A stretch of DNA of 64,000 bases from Clostridium sp. DL-VIII (lineage in GTDB: Bacteria; Bacillota; Clostridia; Clostridiales; Clostridiaceae). Both the position numbers and the translations under genes were made by a program. The notes under the pieces are model-generated. The model had not been told where the DNA came from, made no database searches, and was given only the letters and a program-made list of their open reading frames with translations. Position 1 is the stretch's first letter, and each line of letters starts with the position of its first letter. Of this stretch, positions 16,733 to 25,122 are shown one piece after another. The DNA is taken from NCBI RefSeq assembly GCF_000230835.1, contig NZ_CM001240.1, positions 4,362,279 to 4,426,278 on the forward strand. Reading direction: 5' to 3'.

Positions 16733-17860
16733 CTATCTTATTAAAATTTCCTTTATAAATTCAGTTAATTCCCTTGCCGCCTTTTCATGAGCTAAAAGTC
16801 CCGGATGACTTCTAGCACCAACTGTTTCACTTGTTGTATTAGGTAGTTGAAAAACAGAAATCATCCTGTCATTTGTACTTTTCACATAAGAATCTACCGC
16901 GCGATAAATATATGGCATAAGCTCCAAACCTAACATTCCATACACCCATATAATATGTGCTTTCTTATTATATTTTCTAAGCTTAACAATGAAGTTTTCT
17001 ACTGACCTTTCAAAGGCTTCTATGTCTTCTTCATTAAAACTTCCATCATCATTTAATCTTTGCTTATAAATCTCTCCTGTTATTTCATCTTTCCATTCTG
17101 GATAATCAAACGCACCAGCATCATTTGTTCCGAGGTTAACTACGATGATGTCTGGCTGCCATAAACTAAAATCATTTTCATTTAAGGCACCTAATGCTTT
17201 ATTTTTCTCACCCTTAAGAACTCCACAGACTTTCTCATAATACTCAGGAATATTTTCATGTGGGTTATTATTCCAACTGGTTAGTACTCCCCAGCCACTT
17301 TGAGAAATAATTCTGTACTCTGCATTTAATGCTTCTGCTGTTATTGCTGTATAATTATTTACTGAACTAAAGAACATAGGAATCCAATCCTCTTCTTCTT
17401 TAGCCCCTATCGCTCCTTCTCCTGAAGTAATACTATCTCCTATAAATTCAATTTTATATGCCTTATCTTCAATAGGTAAAAATTCCCCATCAAATTTTAC
17501 TCTATGTATCTTCATATAGCAGTTTATATCTTCACTCATAGGCTGAACATCCTTTATTATACGGACATTTTTCATAGCATTTTCATCCATACCTCTAAAT
17601 ACACAAATCCAGTATTTTCCTCTGTTTAACATTTGCCTGCTTACAGGAACTGAATTAATTCTTATACTTATCCATTGTTCAAATATATCATAATCCGACT
17701 CTACTTCAATCCATAACTCGGAACCTTTTGCATTTAATTCAATCGCGCTTCCAGTCCAAAATAATGTTAATGGCTCAAGGCATCCAGTTGTTCTTCCATG
17801 AATTTTTAAATTGTTAATATCAGATAATTTATATGATTTTAATCTTTCATTTTCTTTCAT
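16733..17860 (-). CDS. SGNH/CE2-like carbohydrate esterase
   Basis: 375 residues. A beta-rich N-terminal domain (about 1-125) of the type found in carbohydrate esterase family 2, then an SGNH hydrolase domain with block I GDSITSGEG (Ser143), block III LGTND (about 230) and a catalytic His in RSHPG (His352). CE2 enzymes remove acetyl groups from xylan or other glycans. No signal peptide is present, so it may work inside the cell on imported oligosaccharides. Its ribosome binding site (AGGAGG) directly abuts the left end of the IS630 element at 17875, so its original promoter may have been displaced. Confidence 0.87.
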   Translation of the reverse strand: MKENERLKSYKLSDINNLKIHGRTTGCLEPLTLFWTGSAIELNAKGSELWIEVESDYDIFEQWISIRINSVPVSRQMLNRGKYWICVFRGMDENAMKNVRIIKDVQPMSEDINCYMKIHRVKFDGEFLPIEDKAYKIEFIGDSITSGEGAIGAKEEEDWIPMFFSSVNNYTAITAEALNAEYRIISQSGWGVLTSWNNNPHENIPEYYEKVCGVLKGEKNKALGALNENDFSLWQPDIIVVNLGTNDAGAFDYPEWKDEITGEIYKQRLNDDGSFNEEDIEAFERSVENFIVKLRKYNKKAHIIWVYGMLGLELMPYIYRAVDSYVKSTNDRMISVFQLPNTTSETVGARSHPGLLAHEKAARELTEFIKEILIR

Positions 17861-17911
17861 TTTCTCTTCCTCCTATTATATAAATTTTAATTACAGGTTG
17901 CTATTTAAATT

Positions 17912-17967
17912 TCTCATATATGGACATACTAAAATATCAAATATTTAAGCAGGAGGTCCATATGAGA
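17912..17967 (+). promoter_or_regulatory. Start-codon-masking hairpin of transposase
   Basis: Arms TCTCATATATGGAC (17912-17925) and GTCCATATGAGA (17956-17967) pair over 12 bp with a 2-nt bulge. The right arm contains the ATG at 17962 and the edge of the AGGAGG site. Several IS elements use such a fold to stop translation from read-through transcripts. Confidence 0.55.
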
Positions 17968-19012
17968 AAAAGATTAACTGTTAATACAAAGCATGCATCT
18001 TATGAAACTATAAAAGCGCTATATAAAAGTGAGAAAAATCCAAAAATTAAAACTAGATTATTAACTATATTGCATTTATTTGAAGGAAAATCTAGTGTTG
18101 AAATTTCTCTTCTTTTAAAACAATCTGATGCTACGATTAGAACGACTATTCATCGATATAATAAATTTGGATTAGAAGGCTTGAAAGACTTAGAGCACGC
18201 CCCAAAGAAAACAATTTTAACATCAGATGAACTTGCTATTGTTGATAATATTTTAAAAGAATCCCCCTATAATTCCGGTCTCAATTATAATAATTGGACT
18301 GGTGAACTTCTTGTAAATTGGGTAAGTTTAAACTTCAATAAAAAAATTTCACTTGGTACAGCTTATAATATATTTTCTAGACTTAACTACTCAAAAACTA
18401 GAGCTAAAAGATTAAGTAATAAAATTGATAAAGAAACTTTAACTAATTTTAGAGAAAAACTATCGAATTTGATAATATCAAAAGACGAAAATACTGTGAT
18501 TCTCTATGAAGATGAAGCTATTATAACATCAGAGCCGTCTGCGACTGCCGTTTGGACTAAAGTCGGAGTTCAGCCTATAGTTAAAACTTTACCAGGTGGC
18601 ACAAGAAAAAGAGCTGTTATATTTGGTGCTACTAACCCTGAGACCGGTGATCTTATCTATAAGATTTCTGATAAAGGAAATTCAGATAATTTTAAGTCTT
18701 TTTTAAAATACGGTCTCTGAAAATTATCAAAATAAAAAGGTTATATTCATCGCGGACAATGCTAGATATCATCATTTTAAAGGTATAGATGATTTCTTAG
18801 AAGGTATAGAAAATATTTCTTTTTTATACCTTCCACCATATTGTTCTGAGTTAAATGCAATTGAGCACCTTTGGAAAAACTTACGCCAAGCTGTAATTCA
18901 TAATACTGTATTTGAAGTTTTTTCTCAGTTAATTCAACAAATTAAGTCACATTTAGATGCATTAAATTTGGACAAGGGTAAACTAAAAAAGCTTTGTTAT
19001 TTTATACAGTAG
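17962..19012 (+). pseudogene. IS630-family transposase, frameshifted
   Basis: The first part (17962-18720) has an N-terminal helix-turn-helix (about 38-65) and the first acidic residue in LYEDEA, and ends with a stop after FLKYGL. The frame one base further on (from 18713 to 19012) continues with FIADNARYHH (second Asp) and SELNAIEHLWK (catalytic Glu), completing the DDE triad. Removing one G of the GG at 18712-18713 would give a continuous 349-residue protein, the normal length. The shift is +1, so it is not the usual -1 programmed slip, and the copy is probably dead unless +1 frameshifting occurs. Start chosen at 17962 behind AGGAGG. Confidence 0.85.
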
Positions 19013-19059
19013 GTTTACCCCGTATGATATTAGCAGTTAGTTATTAAAATTTATATAAT

Positions 19060-19509
19060 TTATTTTATACTATCGATCATTTAATTTTATTAATACAAAA
19101 ATTCACAGTTAAGTTTTCATATATAATTACATTTCTTATTACTCTAATACATATCATAATACTTTCTTACAGCTTCTTCCACTAATCCTTATTGACTACA
19201 TGCTTTTTCTTTAATTAATTAGATTTATTTTTTGATAAATATCTATATTTTCTTTCAAAATATGGATATAGTTTTCTCATAAATTTTATTTTATTCTATA
19301 AATTTCGTGAATCCTTGCATAAATCAAACCGGAGAACATGTCCATATATAGTGCTAAAAATATTTTGCAACACAACATATTGTATTTATCAAATAAATGT
19401 TTTAAAATAATAATATCTTTTTCATATGAAAATATTATAACTAGAAATAATATAAGGTTTTATAAGAAATTCTTAGACTCTATAAAAACTTATACTTGGA
19501 GGAATATAC
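19060..19509. other. Long AT-rich leader of ribonucleotide reductase
   Basis: No gene supported. A possible promoter is TTGTAT (19380-19385), 17 bases, TAAAAT (19403-19408), giving a leader of about 95 bases. I looked for cobalamin-riboswitch and NrdR-box features and saw none. Confidence 0.35.
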
Positions 19510-21603
19510 ATGAGTAAAATATTATCGGAAAAATTCTTGAGTAAATATAGAGAGGTTGAAAAAACACCTTTAAGTAATATTGGTGAATTCGTATATTTAA
19601 GAACTTACTCAAGATATTTAAATGACAAAAAAAGAAGAGAAAATTGGTTTGAAACAGTTCTTAGAACAACAGAATATAATATTGAACTTGGTATTGAATT
19701 TAAAAAGAAGCATGGATTAGATATAAATCTACAAAATGAAACAAAGGAAGCTGAACTTTTATTTGATAACTTATACAATTTAAGAACTTTTACATCAGGA
19801 AGAACTCTCTATATGGGTGGAACAGATATAGTAAAGGAATACCCTCTTTCAAATTATAACTGCTCTTTTACAATGATTGAAAAGTTCCATGATTTTGTAG
19901 ATGTATTTTATCTTCTTATGGTTGGCTCTGGTGTAGGAGTTAGAATTGATAGTGACTTAATCTCTAAGATGCCTAAAATAAGAAAAATAGCATTGCTTGG
20001 ACAATATACTGAAGATGTTCATAAATATATGCCAAAAGAATATATGGAAGACACAAAGCTTATTATAGATGATAAAGATTCATCTGTTGCTGCCATTAAG
20101 GTTGGTGATAGTAAAGAAGGCTGGTGCGCTGCTCTAGAAACATATTTTCAATTAGTTACAGCTCCTGAGTATGAAAACATACATAAAATCATAATTGATT
20201 ATAGTTATGTCAGACCAGAAGGTGAACGCTTAAAGAGATTTGGTGGTAGGGCGTCTGGGCACAATTCATTAAAAAGAATGTTTGAAAAGATTAATAAAGT
20301 CTGCAATAAGCTCACAGATGGCAGCTTAAAGTCACTTGATGTTTTAGATATAGCAACAATAATAAGTGAAAATGTAGTTTCTGGTGGTGTACGTCGTAGT
20401 GCCATGATGATTATCTGTGATGAGGATGATTATGATGTAATAAATGCTAAAAGTAATCTTTACAAAATAGTTGATGGAAATTGGATTGAGAACTCAGAAG
20501 TTTCTCATAGAAAAATGAGCAACAATTCTGTATTGTACAAAGAGAAACCTTCATTAGATAAAATAAAGGAAATATTAAACTCCATAAAAATTAATGGTGA
20601 ACCGGGCTTTATTAATGGTATGGAAGCCAAAAAAAGAAAATCTACTTTTAAAGGATGCAACCCATGTGGAGAAATTTTACTCAATTCACATCAATGTTGC
20701 AACTTATCTACAAATAATTTAGTGGCCTTTGTAAATAACGATCATGAATTAGATATTAAACACTTGGAAGAAATAATAAAATTATCTGCAAGAGTGGCTA
20801 TAAGAATGACCTTAGTAAATGTTGAACTTCCAGATTGGGATAAGATTATGCAGGCTGATAGGATAGTCGGAATTTCCTTAACTGGCATGATGGATATGAT
20901 AAACAAAACTAATATGAGCTATGAAGAGTTAGGAAAATTATTAAAGCACCTCCGAGAAGTTGTAAAAAATGAAGGTAATAGATATTGCGCCGAGCTTGGA
21001 ATTTCAGCACCAGAACTTATGACTACAATTAAACCGGAAGGTTCACTTTCAACACTTCCATGTGTAAGTTCTGGAATACATTATTCACATTCTAATTATT
21101 ATATTAGAAGAGTTAGAATTTCTGTATCTGATCCATTATACAAAATGATAGAAAAATTAAAATGCTATCCTATTTATAATGAAAATGGGCAAAGCGATGA
21201 AAACTGCACAACAAAAGTTATAGAGTTTCCAATAAAAGCTCCTGACGGAAAAACAAAATATGATGTTGGAGCTATAGAACAACTCGAACTTTATAAACTT
21301 TCAATGATAAATTGGACTGATCATAACACTTCAATAACTGTACATGTAAGAGATGATGAATGGGAAGCTGTTGCAAATTGGTTATATGAAAACTTTGATT
21401 ATGTCGTTGGTATAACTTTCCTTCCGCTGATGGATGAAACTTATCCGCTTTTACCTTATGAATCTACAACAAAAGAAGATTATGAGGAACGTGTAAAAAA
21501 TATTAAACCTATAGACTATGAACTGCTCGCAGAACTAGATGATGATGAAGAGCATGAAATTATTGATAAAGAATGTGCTAATGGAGTTTGTCCTGTACGA
21601 TAA
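19510..21603 (+). CDS. nrdJ: Class II (B12-dependent) ribonucleoside-triphosphate reductase
   Basis: 697 residues, similar in plan to the monomeric Lactobacillus leichmannii enzyme, which makes deoxyribonucleotides with adenosylcobalamin as radical source. The disulfide pair is C118 (NYNCSF) and C397; the radical Cys is C386 in NPCGEIL, with Glu388; the 386-397 spacing of 11 matches the family. The swinging-arm cysteines are C689 and C694 in CANGVCPVR. The glycyl-radical and class I features are absent. Being oxygen-independent, it fits an anaerobe. Single gene with a GGAGG site and a stem-loop behind it. Confidence 0.92.
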   Translation: MSKILSEKFLSKYREVEKTPLSNIGEFVYLRTYSRYLNDKKRRENWFETVLRTTEYNIELGIEFKKKHGLDINLQNETKEAELLFDNLYNLRTFTSGRTLYMGGTDIVKEYPLSNYNCSFTMIEKFHDFVDVFYLLMVGSGVGVRIDSDLISKMPKIRKIALLGQYTEDVHKYMPKEYMEDTKLIIDDKDSSVAAIKVGDSKEGWCAALETYFQLVTAPEYENIHKIIIDYSYVRPEGERLKRFGGRASGHNSLKRMFEKINKVCNKLTDGSLKSLDVLDIATIISENVVSGGVRRSAMMIICDEDDYDVINAKSNLYKIVDGNWIENSEVSHRKMSNNSVLYKEKPSLDKIKEILNSIKINGEPGFINGMEAKKRKSTFKGCNPCGEILLNSHQCCNLSTNNLVAFVNNDHELDIKHLEEIIKLSARVAIRMTLVNVELPDWDKIMQADRIVGISLTGMMDMINKTNMSYEELGKLLKHLREVVKNEGNRYCAELGISAPELMTTIKPEGSLSTLPCVSSGIHYSHSNYYIRRVRISVSDPLYKMIEKLKCYPIYNENGQSDENCTTKVIEFPIKAPDGKTKYDVGAIEQLELYKLSMINWTDHNTSITVHVRDDEWEAVANWLYENFDYVVGITFLPLMDETYPLLPYESTTKEDYEERVKNIKPIDYELLAELDDDEEHEIIDKECANGVCPVR

Positions 21604-21616
21604 TAAATATAATTTT

Positions 21617-21643
21617 AGCCAGCACCTTTTAACGGTGCTGGCT
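21617..21643 (+). terminator. Terminator of nrdJ
   Basis: A perfect 10-bp GC-rich stem AGCCAGCACC/GGTGCTGGCT with a 7-nt loop, 14 bases after the stop; the T-tract (TTCACATTT) is weak. Confidence 0.75.
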
Positions 21644-21763
21644 TTCACATTTGATTATTAAAAATAATCTTTAGGCATCTTAATCCAACGTTAATCAAAA
21701 TTCCTGCATGGAATTACGAATTTTTACTCAAGAATTATATTCCTCTCAATTCAATTGTAGATA

Positions 21764-22315
21764 CTATTCTAATAAATAGATTGTTGTATATTTTCTTCCA
21801 AATTCTTCGGCTTCTTCATAAGTTGGCACCCATACATCTATTACGTATGTACCATCTTTCTTTATTTTAATTGCTCCACCTCTATCTTCAACATCAAATA
21901 TACCATCGGCTTTATAATTTGTTAAGTCTGGAATGTAAATTTTACTTCCAAGTGGTATTTTCGATGGAGCTGCAATAACCCCTAACCTAGTTTTCGTCTG
22001 CATTGCTGTTTGTGCTCCCCAGTTTCCTGAACATTTTGGATCATTAGAGTATGCAGTTAATTCAGCCTTTATTGGCACACCTATCGGTTTTTGGTTTTCT
22101 TGAGCTTTTGTCGGTGCAGCTTCAACCTTTTCAGTTTCTGCTGGTGTTTCATTTATGTCATTCGCTGAAATCTCAGTATTTTCCTTCGCTGGATCTTCAT
22201 GCCTTTCTGTTTCAGCATTTTCCATCTCAGAACTATCGACATATTTGCTTGTAACAGTTTTATTTATAATAAAATCTTTTTGTTTAACATTCAAATAATC
22301 TGCTCCGAGATTCAT
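21764..22315 (-). CDS. 3D-domain (cell-wall) protein with interrupted signal peptide
   Basis: The 183-residue open frame ends in a 3D domain (about 85-183): AELTAYS, GSKIYIPDL, and the DVEDRGGAIK motif with its conserved aspartates. This is the fold of Rpf/YocH-type proteins and lytic transglycosylases that act on peptidoglycan. The middle is an acidic linker. The ATG at 22315 has no binding site and no signal. The same frame continues upstream to a TTG at 22372 behind AAGGAG and a perfect promoter, and reads MIKFN-stop-NLLKVIFLLVVFHMNL, a clear signal peptide cut by TGA (22355-22357). So secretion is probably lost, or the stop is read through. Confidence 0.8.
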   Translation of the reverse strand: MNLGADYLNVKQKDFIINKTVTSKYVDSSEMENAETERHEDPAKENTEISANDINETPAETEKVEAAPTKAQENQKPIGVPIKAELTAYSNDPKCSGNWGAQTAMQTKTRLGVIAAPSKIPLGSKIYIPDLTNYKADGIFDVEDRGGAIKIKKDGTYVIDVWVPTYEEAEEFGRKYTTIYLLE

Positions 22316-22456
22316 ATGAAATACTACTAAAAGAAATATTACTTTTAGTAAATTTCAATTAAATTTTATCAAACAACCACTCCTTGTGTTTTATTTGCAG
22401 TTTGCAAACTTATACATTTTTCGACTGCATTAGTCACCGATATGGCATTTCCACTT

Positions 22457-22485
22457 ATTATAATCTAATATTTTTTTTAAGTCAA
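22457..22485 (-). promoter_or_regulatory. Sigma-A promoter of 3D-domain gene
   Basis: On the minus strand: TTGACT, 17-base spacer, TATAAT. Transcription would start about 78 bases before the TTG at 22372, which supports that TTG as the original start. Confidence 0.75.
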
Positions 22486-22592
22486 GGGTAAACTTTGTTA
22501 TATATAGAAAAAAGTTATAATTATATTAAATTTAATACTTGTATTTTAGTAATAAACATACAACTAACAAAACCCAAAATATCACTAAGAAA

Positions 22593-22757
22593 TCACTTTT
22601 TTAATTTCTTGGTATATTCAAAGAATTTCAATACCCCTATTGAAATTAAGCCACCATACATTATAAACCCTTCAAAAGCCCCGTAGCCAAATATACTCCC
22701 AATCTGACGACAATTACTATAAATATAATTAAACACCTTCATATCTAGACCGAACAT
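22593..22757 (-). CDS. Small membrane protein, 54 aa
   Basis: A 54-codon frame MFGLDMKVFNYIYSNC... ending in a lysine-rich tail (KKLKK). It has one hydrophobic, glycine-rich segment (about 22-44). An AAGGA site stands 10 bases before ATG. No family recognised. It lies between the broken coat gene and the 3D-domain gene, all on the minus strand. Confidence 0.5.
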   Translation of the reverse strand: MFGLDMKVFNYIYSNCRQIGSIFGYGAFEGFIMYGGLISIGVLKFFEYTKKLKK

Positions 22758-22882
22758 ATTTTTTCATTCCTTATAAATTTATATCTATGTAAAATATATG
22801 TGTTAGGAAATATAAACTTTACTAGCCGCTTGTCGTTTTTATACTATATATTAACTAATCAATCTCAATATATAAATTTTTT

Positions 22883-23212
22883 CTAAACTAATTCTGGCTC
22901 ACGAACCTCACCATATATAGCTGAAATGGTGCCAAGTGTATTCTGGGGTGCCGGATCTAATGGGTAATATCCCTTTCTGACCATATATTGCCAAACTTCA
23001 TATGCATGATTACAGCTCATAGTAAAAGCATCCTTCAAAAATTCAACCTTCATATTATAATCTTGAATATGTGCTGGAAAATGAGATTATATCATTACTT
23101 TTAATTTCATATCTTGGGATGCATTTATAAACATAGCCATGTTTGTTATAGAATTTACACAACTTATAGTTAATTCATGTAAATCATGCATTTCGTGACC
23201 ACCTAATTGCAT
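22883..23212 (-). pseudogene. Spore-coat protein (CotF-like) with in-frame stop
   Basis: The frame starts MQLGGHEMHDLHELTISC and, after a TAA at codon 42 (23087-23089), goes on in the same frame with HFPAHIQDYNMKVEFL and ends at 22883. Together this is a 108-residue coat-F-type spore coat protein as found in many clostridia; the stop most likely replaced a Gln codon (CAA to TAA). AGGAGG precedes the ATG by 9 bases. Both halves keep their codon frame, so the mutation appears recent. Confidence 0.8.
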
Positions 23213-23547
23213 AACAATTACCTCCTAATTTAATATTATTGTTTATACAACAAATAATTTGCCACTAGGAGATTATTTTTATACTATTATTTATCTACAA
23301 TATCGTATTATATACTATCCTAACCAATCGCCATCATGGCGAAATTATTATATTGAATAGAAATATAAGGTGCAGTGACTAAAAGAACTGCATTTTTAAT
23401 TTCAAATCATTTATAAAAAATTATTATTCCGATAATATTATATAATAAAACATTTTCACAGTCTAATTTAAATAACTTACAGACTTTGTTAAAACATTGA
23501 TTATTATATCAATAATGGTAGCTTTGCTCTAAAACACTCCCTCTGAT
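23213..23547. other. Intergenic region upstream of coat pseudogene
   Basis: A 6-bp hairpin TGCAGT/ACTGCA followed by TTTTT (23371-23397) resembles a small plus-strand terminator, and an ATTGAT-N6-ATCAAT palindrome is at 23496-23513. No gene seen. Confidence 0.35.
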
Positions 23548-23565
23548 TGGTTAGTTTTTTAACAA
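23548..23565. promoter_or_regulatory. Rex-like operator 1
   Basis: TGGTTAG-TTTT-TTAACAA matches 12 of 14 defined positions of the clostridial Rex consensus TTGTTAA-N4-TTAACAA. It lies about 220 bases upstream of the aldehyde-dehydrogenase-like gene. Confidence 0.45.
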
Positions 23566-23675
23566 GCCCTAACAAAATTTCAGAAAATTCTAAATATCCT
23601 ATTGAATTAATAGTAACATATTGTTATAATATTGAATAAGATATAGAGAAATCAATATATATTTTTTCTTTATAA

Positions 23676-23693
23676 TTGTTAAAATATTAACGT
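23676..23693. promoter_or_regulatory. Rex-like operator 2
   Basis: TTGTTAA-AATA-TTAACGT matches 12 of 14 defined positions of the Rex consensus, including the complete left half. It is about 88 bases before the ATG at 23781 and overlaps an ATTAACGTTAAT palindrome (23686-23697). Confidence 0.55.
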
Positions 23694-23780
23694 TAATTAT
23701 TTAACTTTATTCTATTTTTTCGCAATACTATAACTTTTATAAAAATTATATTTATTAATTAGGGAAAAGGGGAGATAAAA

Positions 23781-24416
23781 ATGATGATAATAAAGAAGCC
23801 ACTCCAATATGCAACTGTAATAGATCGTCAAGGGGACTGCGGTGTATTTGACACTATGGATGATGCCATTAGATTAGCCTGTGTAGCCGCAGAAGAATAC
23901 TCTAATCTTGATACTAACAAAAGGAATGATATCACAAATGCAGCTATTAGCACACTAAATAATCACCTCGAGGAACTCAGCACCATGTTCTGCAAAGAAA
24001 TAGGACAAGATTCATATGATGAAATTCTTCATGATAACATTGCTGCATTGAATAATTACAAAAACTATTCAATACTATCTACGAATAATAAATTAAATGC
24101 TTATAATGATTCTTGCTTAGTTAGCGGAATAATTATTGAATCTTCAAATTCACTTGAAACTATAATTCAAAATAGCATTTTAACTCTTAAATCTGGAAAT
24201 GCGATTGTATTTTCATCAAATAAAAATATGAAAAATGTGTTTTCTTACGCTATTAAACTCATCAATAATGCCATAGAAGCTATAGGTGGCCCTAAAAATC
24301 TTGTAGTTACAGTGAAAGAACCTAGTAACGAAAGTACTAATATCTTAATTGAAAACGAAAAGGTAACCTTAATCTCAGCAATAAATAGTTGTAATGAAGA
24401 AAAGGTAGCGCTTTAA
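23781..24416 (+). CDS. Truncated CoA-acylating aldehyde dehydrogenase (EutE/PduP-like N-terminal part)
   Basis: 211 residues. Segments match the first half of clostridial Ald/EutE proteins: DCGVFDTMDDAIRLAC early on, SILTLKSGNAIVFSSNKN, and IEAIGGPKNLVVTV, corresponding to the NAD-binding part. The chain ends before the catalytic cysteine loop, so it cannot be an active aldehyde dehydrogenase. The normal length is about 465. The frame is open and has a good AAGGGGAG site, and two Rex-like operators lie upstream, as expected for a redox-controlled fermentation gene. It may be a decaying remnant or a domain kept for another use. Confidence 0.7.
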   Translation: MMIIKKPLQYATVIDRQGDCGVFDTMDDAIRLACVAAEEYSNLDTNKRNDITNAAISTLNNHLEELSTMFCKEIGQDSYDEILHDNIAALNNYKNYSILSTNNKLNAYNDSCLVSGIIIESSNSLETIIQNSILTLKSGNAIVFSSNKNMKNVFSYAIKLINNAIEAIGGPKNLVVTVKEPSNESTNILIENEKVTLISAINSCNEEKVAL

Positions 24417-24428
24417 TATGATGACAAT

Positions 24429-24457
24429 AATTAAATTTCTCACAAGGAAATTTAATT
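24429..24457 (+). other. Stem-loop after aldehyde-dehydrogenase fragment
   Basis: A perfect 11-bp repeat AATTAAATTTC/GAAATTTAATT with a 7-nt loop, 13 bases after the stop. There is no T-tract; it may stabilise the mRNA 3' end. Confidence 0.4.
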
Positions 24458-24474
24458 CACCTTTGAAACTCTGA

Positions 24475-24553
24475 GTGAAATATATAATGGAAAATCATAT
24501 CATAGATAATGATATAAAAAGTTTACTTTATCCATTATATTTTCACTTTTTTT
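24475..24553 (+). terminator. Long terminator after aldehyde-dehydrogenase fragment
   Basis: Arms 24475-24491 and 24531-24546 pair over about 16 bp with one bulge, an inner TATCAT/ATGATA hairpin fills the loop, and TTTTTTT follows. Confidence 0.65.
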
Positions 24554-24598
24554 AAATAATTACATTTTTACCAAGTTAGAAATTATGTTTTTTAATAT

Positions 24599-24627
24599 AA
24601 AAAGCCATCCTCTCAGGGATAGCTTTT
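24599..24627 (-). terminator. Terminator of the HD-GYP/kinase/regulator operon
   Basis: AAAAGCTATCC/GGATGGCTTTT stem (one wobble) ending on the minus strand in TTTTTATATT, about 70 bases after the response-regulator stop. Confidence 0.75.
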
Positions 24628-24696
24628 CGTTTATCATCTTTAATTATGTACGCAACTACTTATTATGTATGAAGTTTATTTAAAACACTGTTCTAA

Positions 24697-25059
24697 TTAT
24701 TTATATTTTTCTAACAACTGTAATAATTCCTCAGTTTCAAAAGGTTTCTTAAGGTAACTCTTTGCTCCAAGCTCTAGACACTCATCTTTTACATCTTCAT
24801 ATCCAACTGCTGAAATAACAATTACAACCGCTTCAGGATTTATTCTCATTATTTCTGTTAATACATCAATCCCATCTTTTCTAAGCTCAGACATATTTAG
24901 ATCCAAAATAACAATTTCTGGATTTGCGCTGTTAAATGTCTCAATCGCCTCATCCTTAGTGGATGCTTCAAGCATTATATATGTACCACCTTTTTTAACT
25001 ATCTTTTTTACAAACATCCTCATGTACGACGAATCATCTACTATTAATACCTTTTTCAT
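24697..25059 (-). CDS. Single-domain response regulator (CheY-like)
   Basis: 120 residues, receiver domain only. Acidic pair D8/D9, phosphoacceptor D53 in ILDLNMS, Thr/Ser switch VISAVG and the conserved Lys in YLKKPFE. There is no output domain. It is the last gene of a minus-strand operon after an HD-GYP protein and a hybrid kinase (63-base gap), and so is the likely phosphate acceptor of that kinase's Hpt domain. It differs clearly from the chemotaxis CheY at 41001. Confidence 0.88.
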   Translation of the reverse strand: MKKVLIVDDSSYMRMFVKKIVKKGGTYIMLEASTKDEAIETFNSANPEIVILDLNMSELRKDGIDVLTEIMRINPEAVVIVISAVGYEDVKDECLELGAKSYLKKPFETEELLQLLEKYK

Positions 25060-25122
25060 ATTAAAAACTCCTTTGTACCTTTTAATTTTTAAATCTATTT
25101 ATTAATTTTTAATATCTGTTTA

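Larger units (their letters stand above)
17875..19059 (+). mobile_element. IS630-family insertion sequence
   Basis: About 1.18 kb. A 17-bp perfect inverted repeat (17875-17891 and 19043-19059, core TAAATTTTAAT) continues inward as an imperfect repeat sharing TGCTA/TAGCA. The TA dinucleotides at both ends fit the TA target duplication of IS630 elements, but the AT-rich ends make the exact boundary ambiguous by a few bases. Inside is one transposase reading frame, broken by a frameshift. Confidence 0.75.

Noticed and set aside
18700..18720. Programmed -1 frameshift at TTTTTTAAAA in the transposase
   Set aside because: The second frame is +1 relative to the first, so a -1 slip would enter the wrong frame.
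19060..19509. Cobalamin riboswitch before the B12-dependent reductase
   Set aside because: Looked for the B12-box and its arms; no matching sequence or stem set found.
22495..22686. 62-codon plus-strand frame
   Set aside because: No binding site; the minus-strand 54-aa gene here has one and better codon use.
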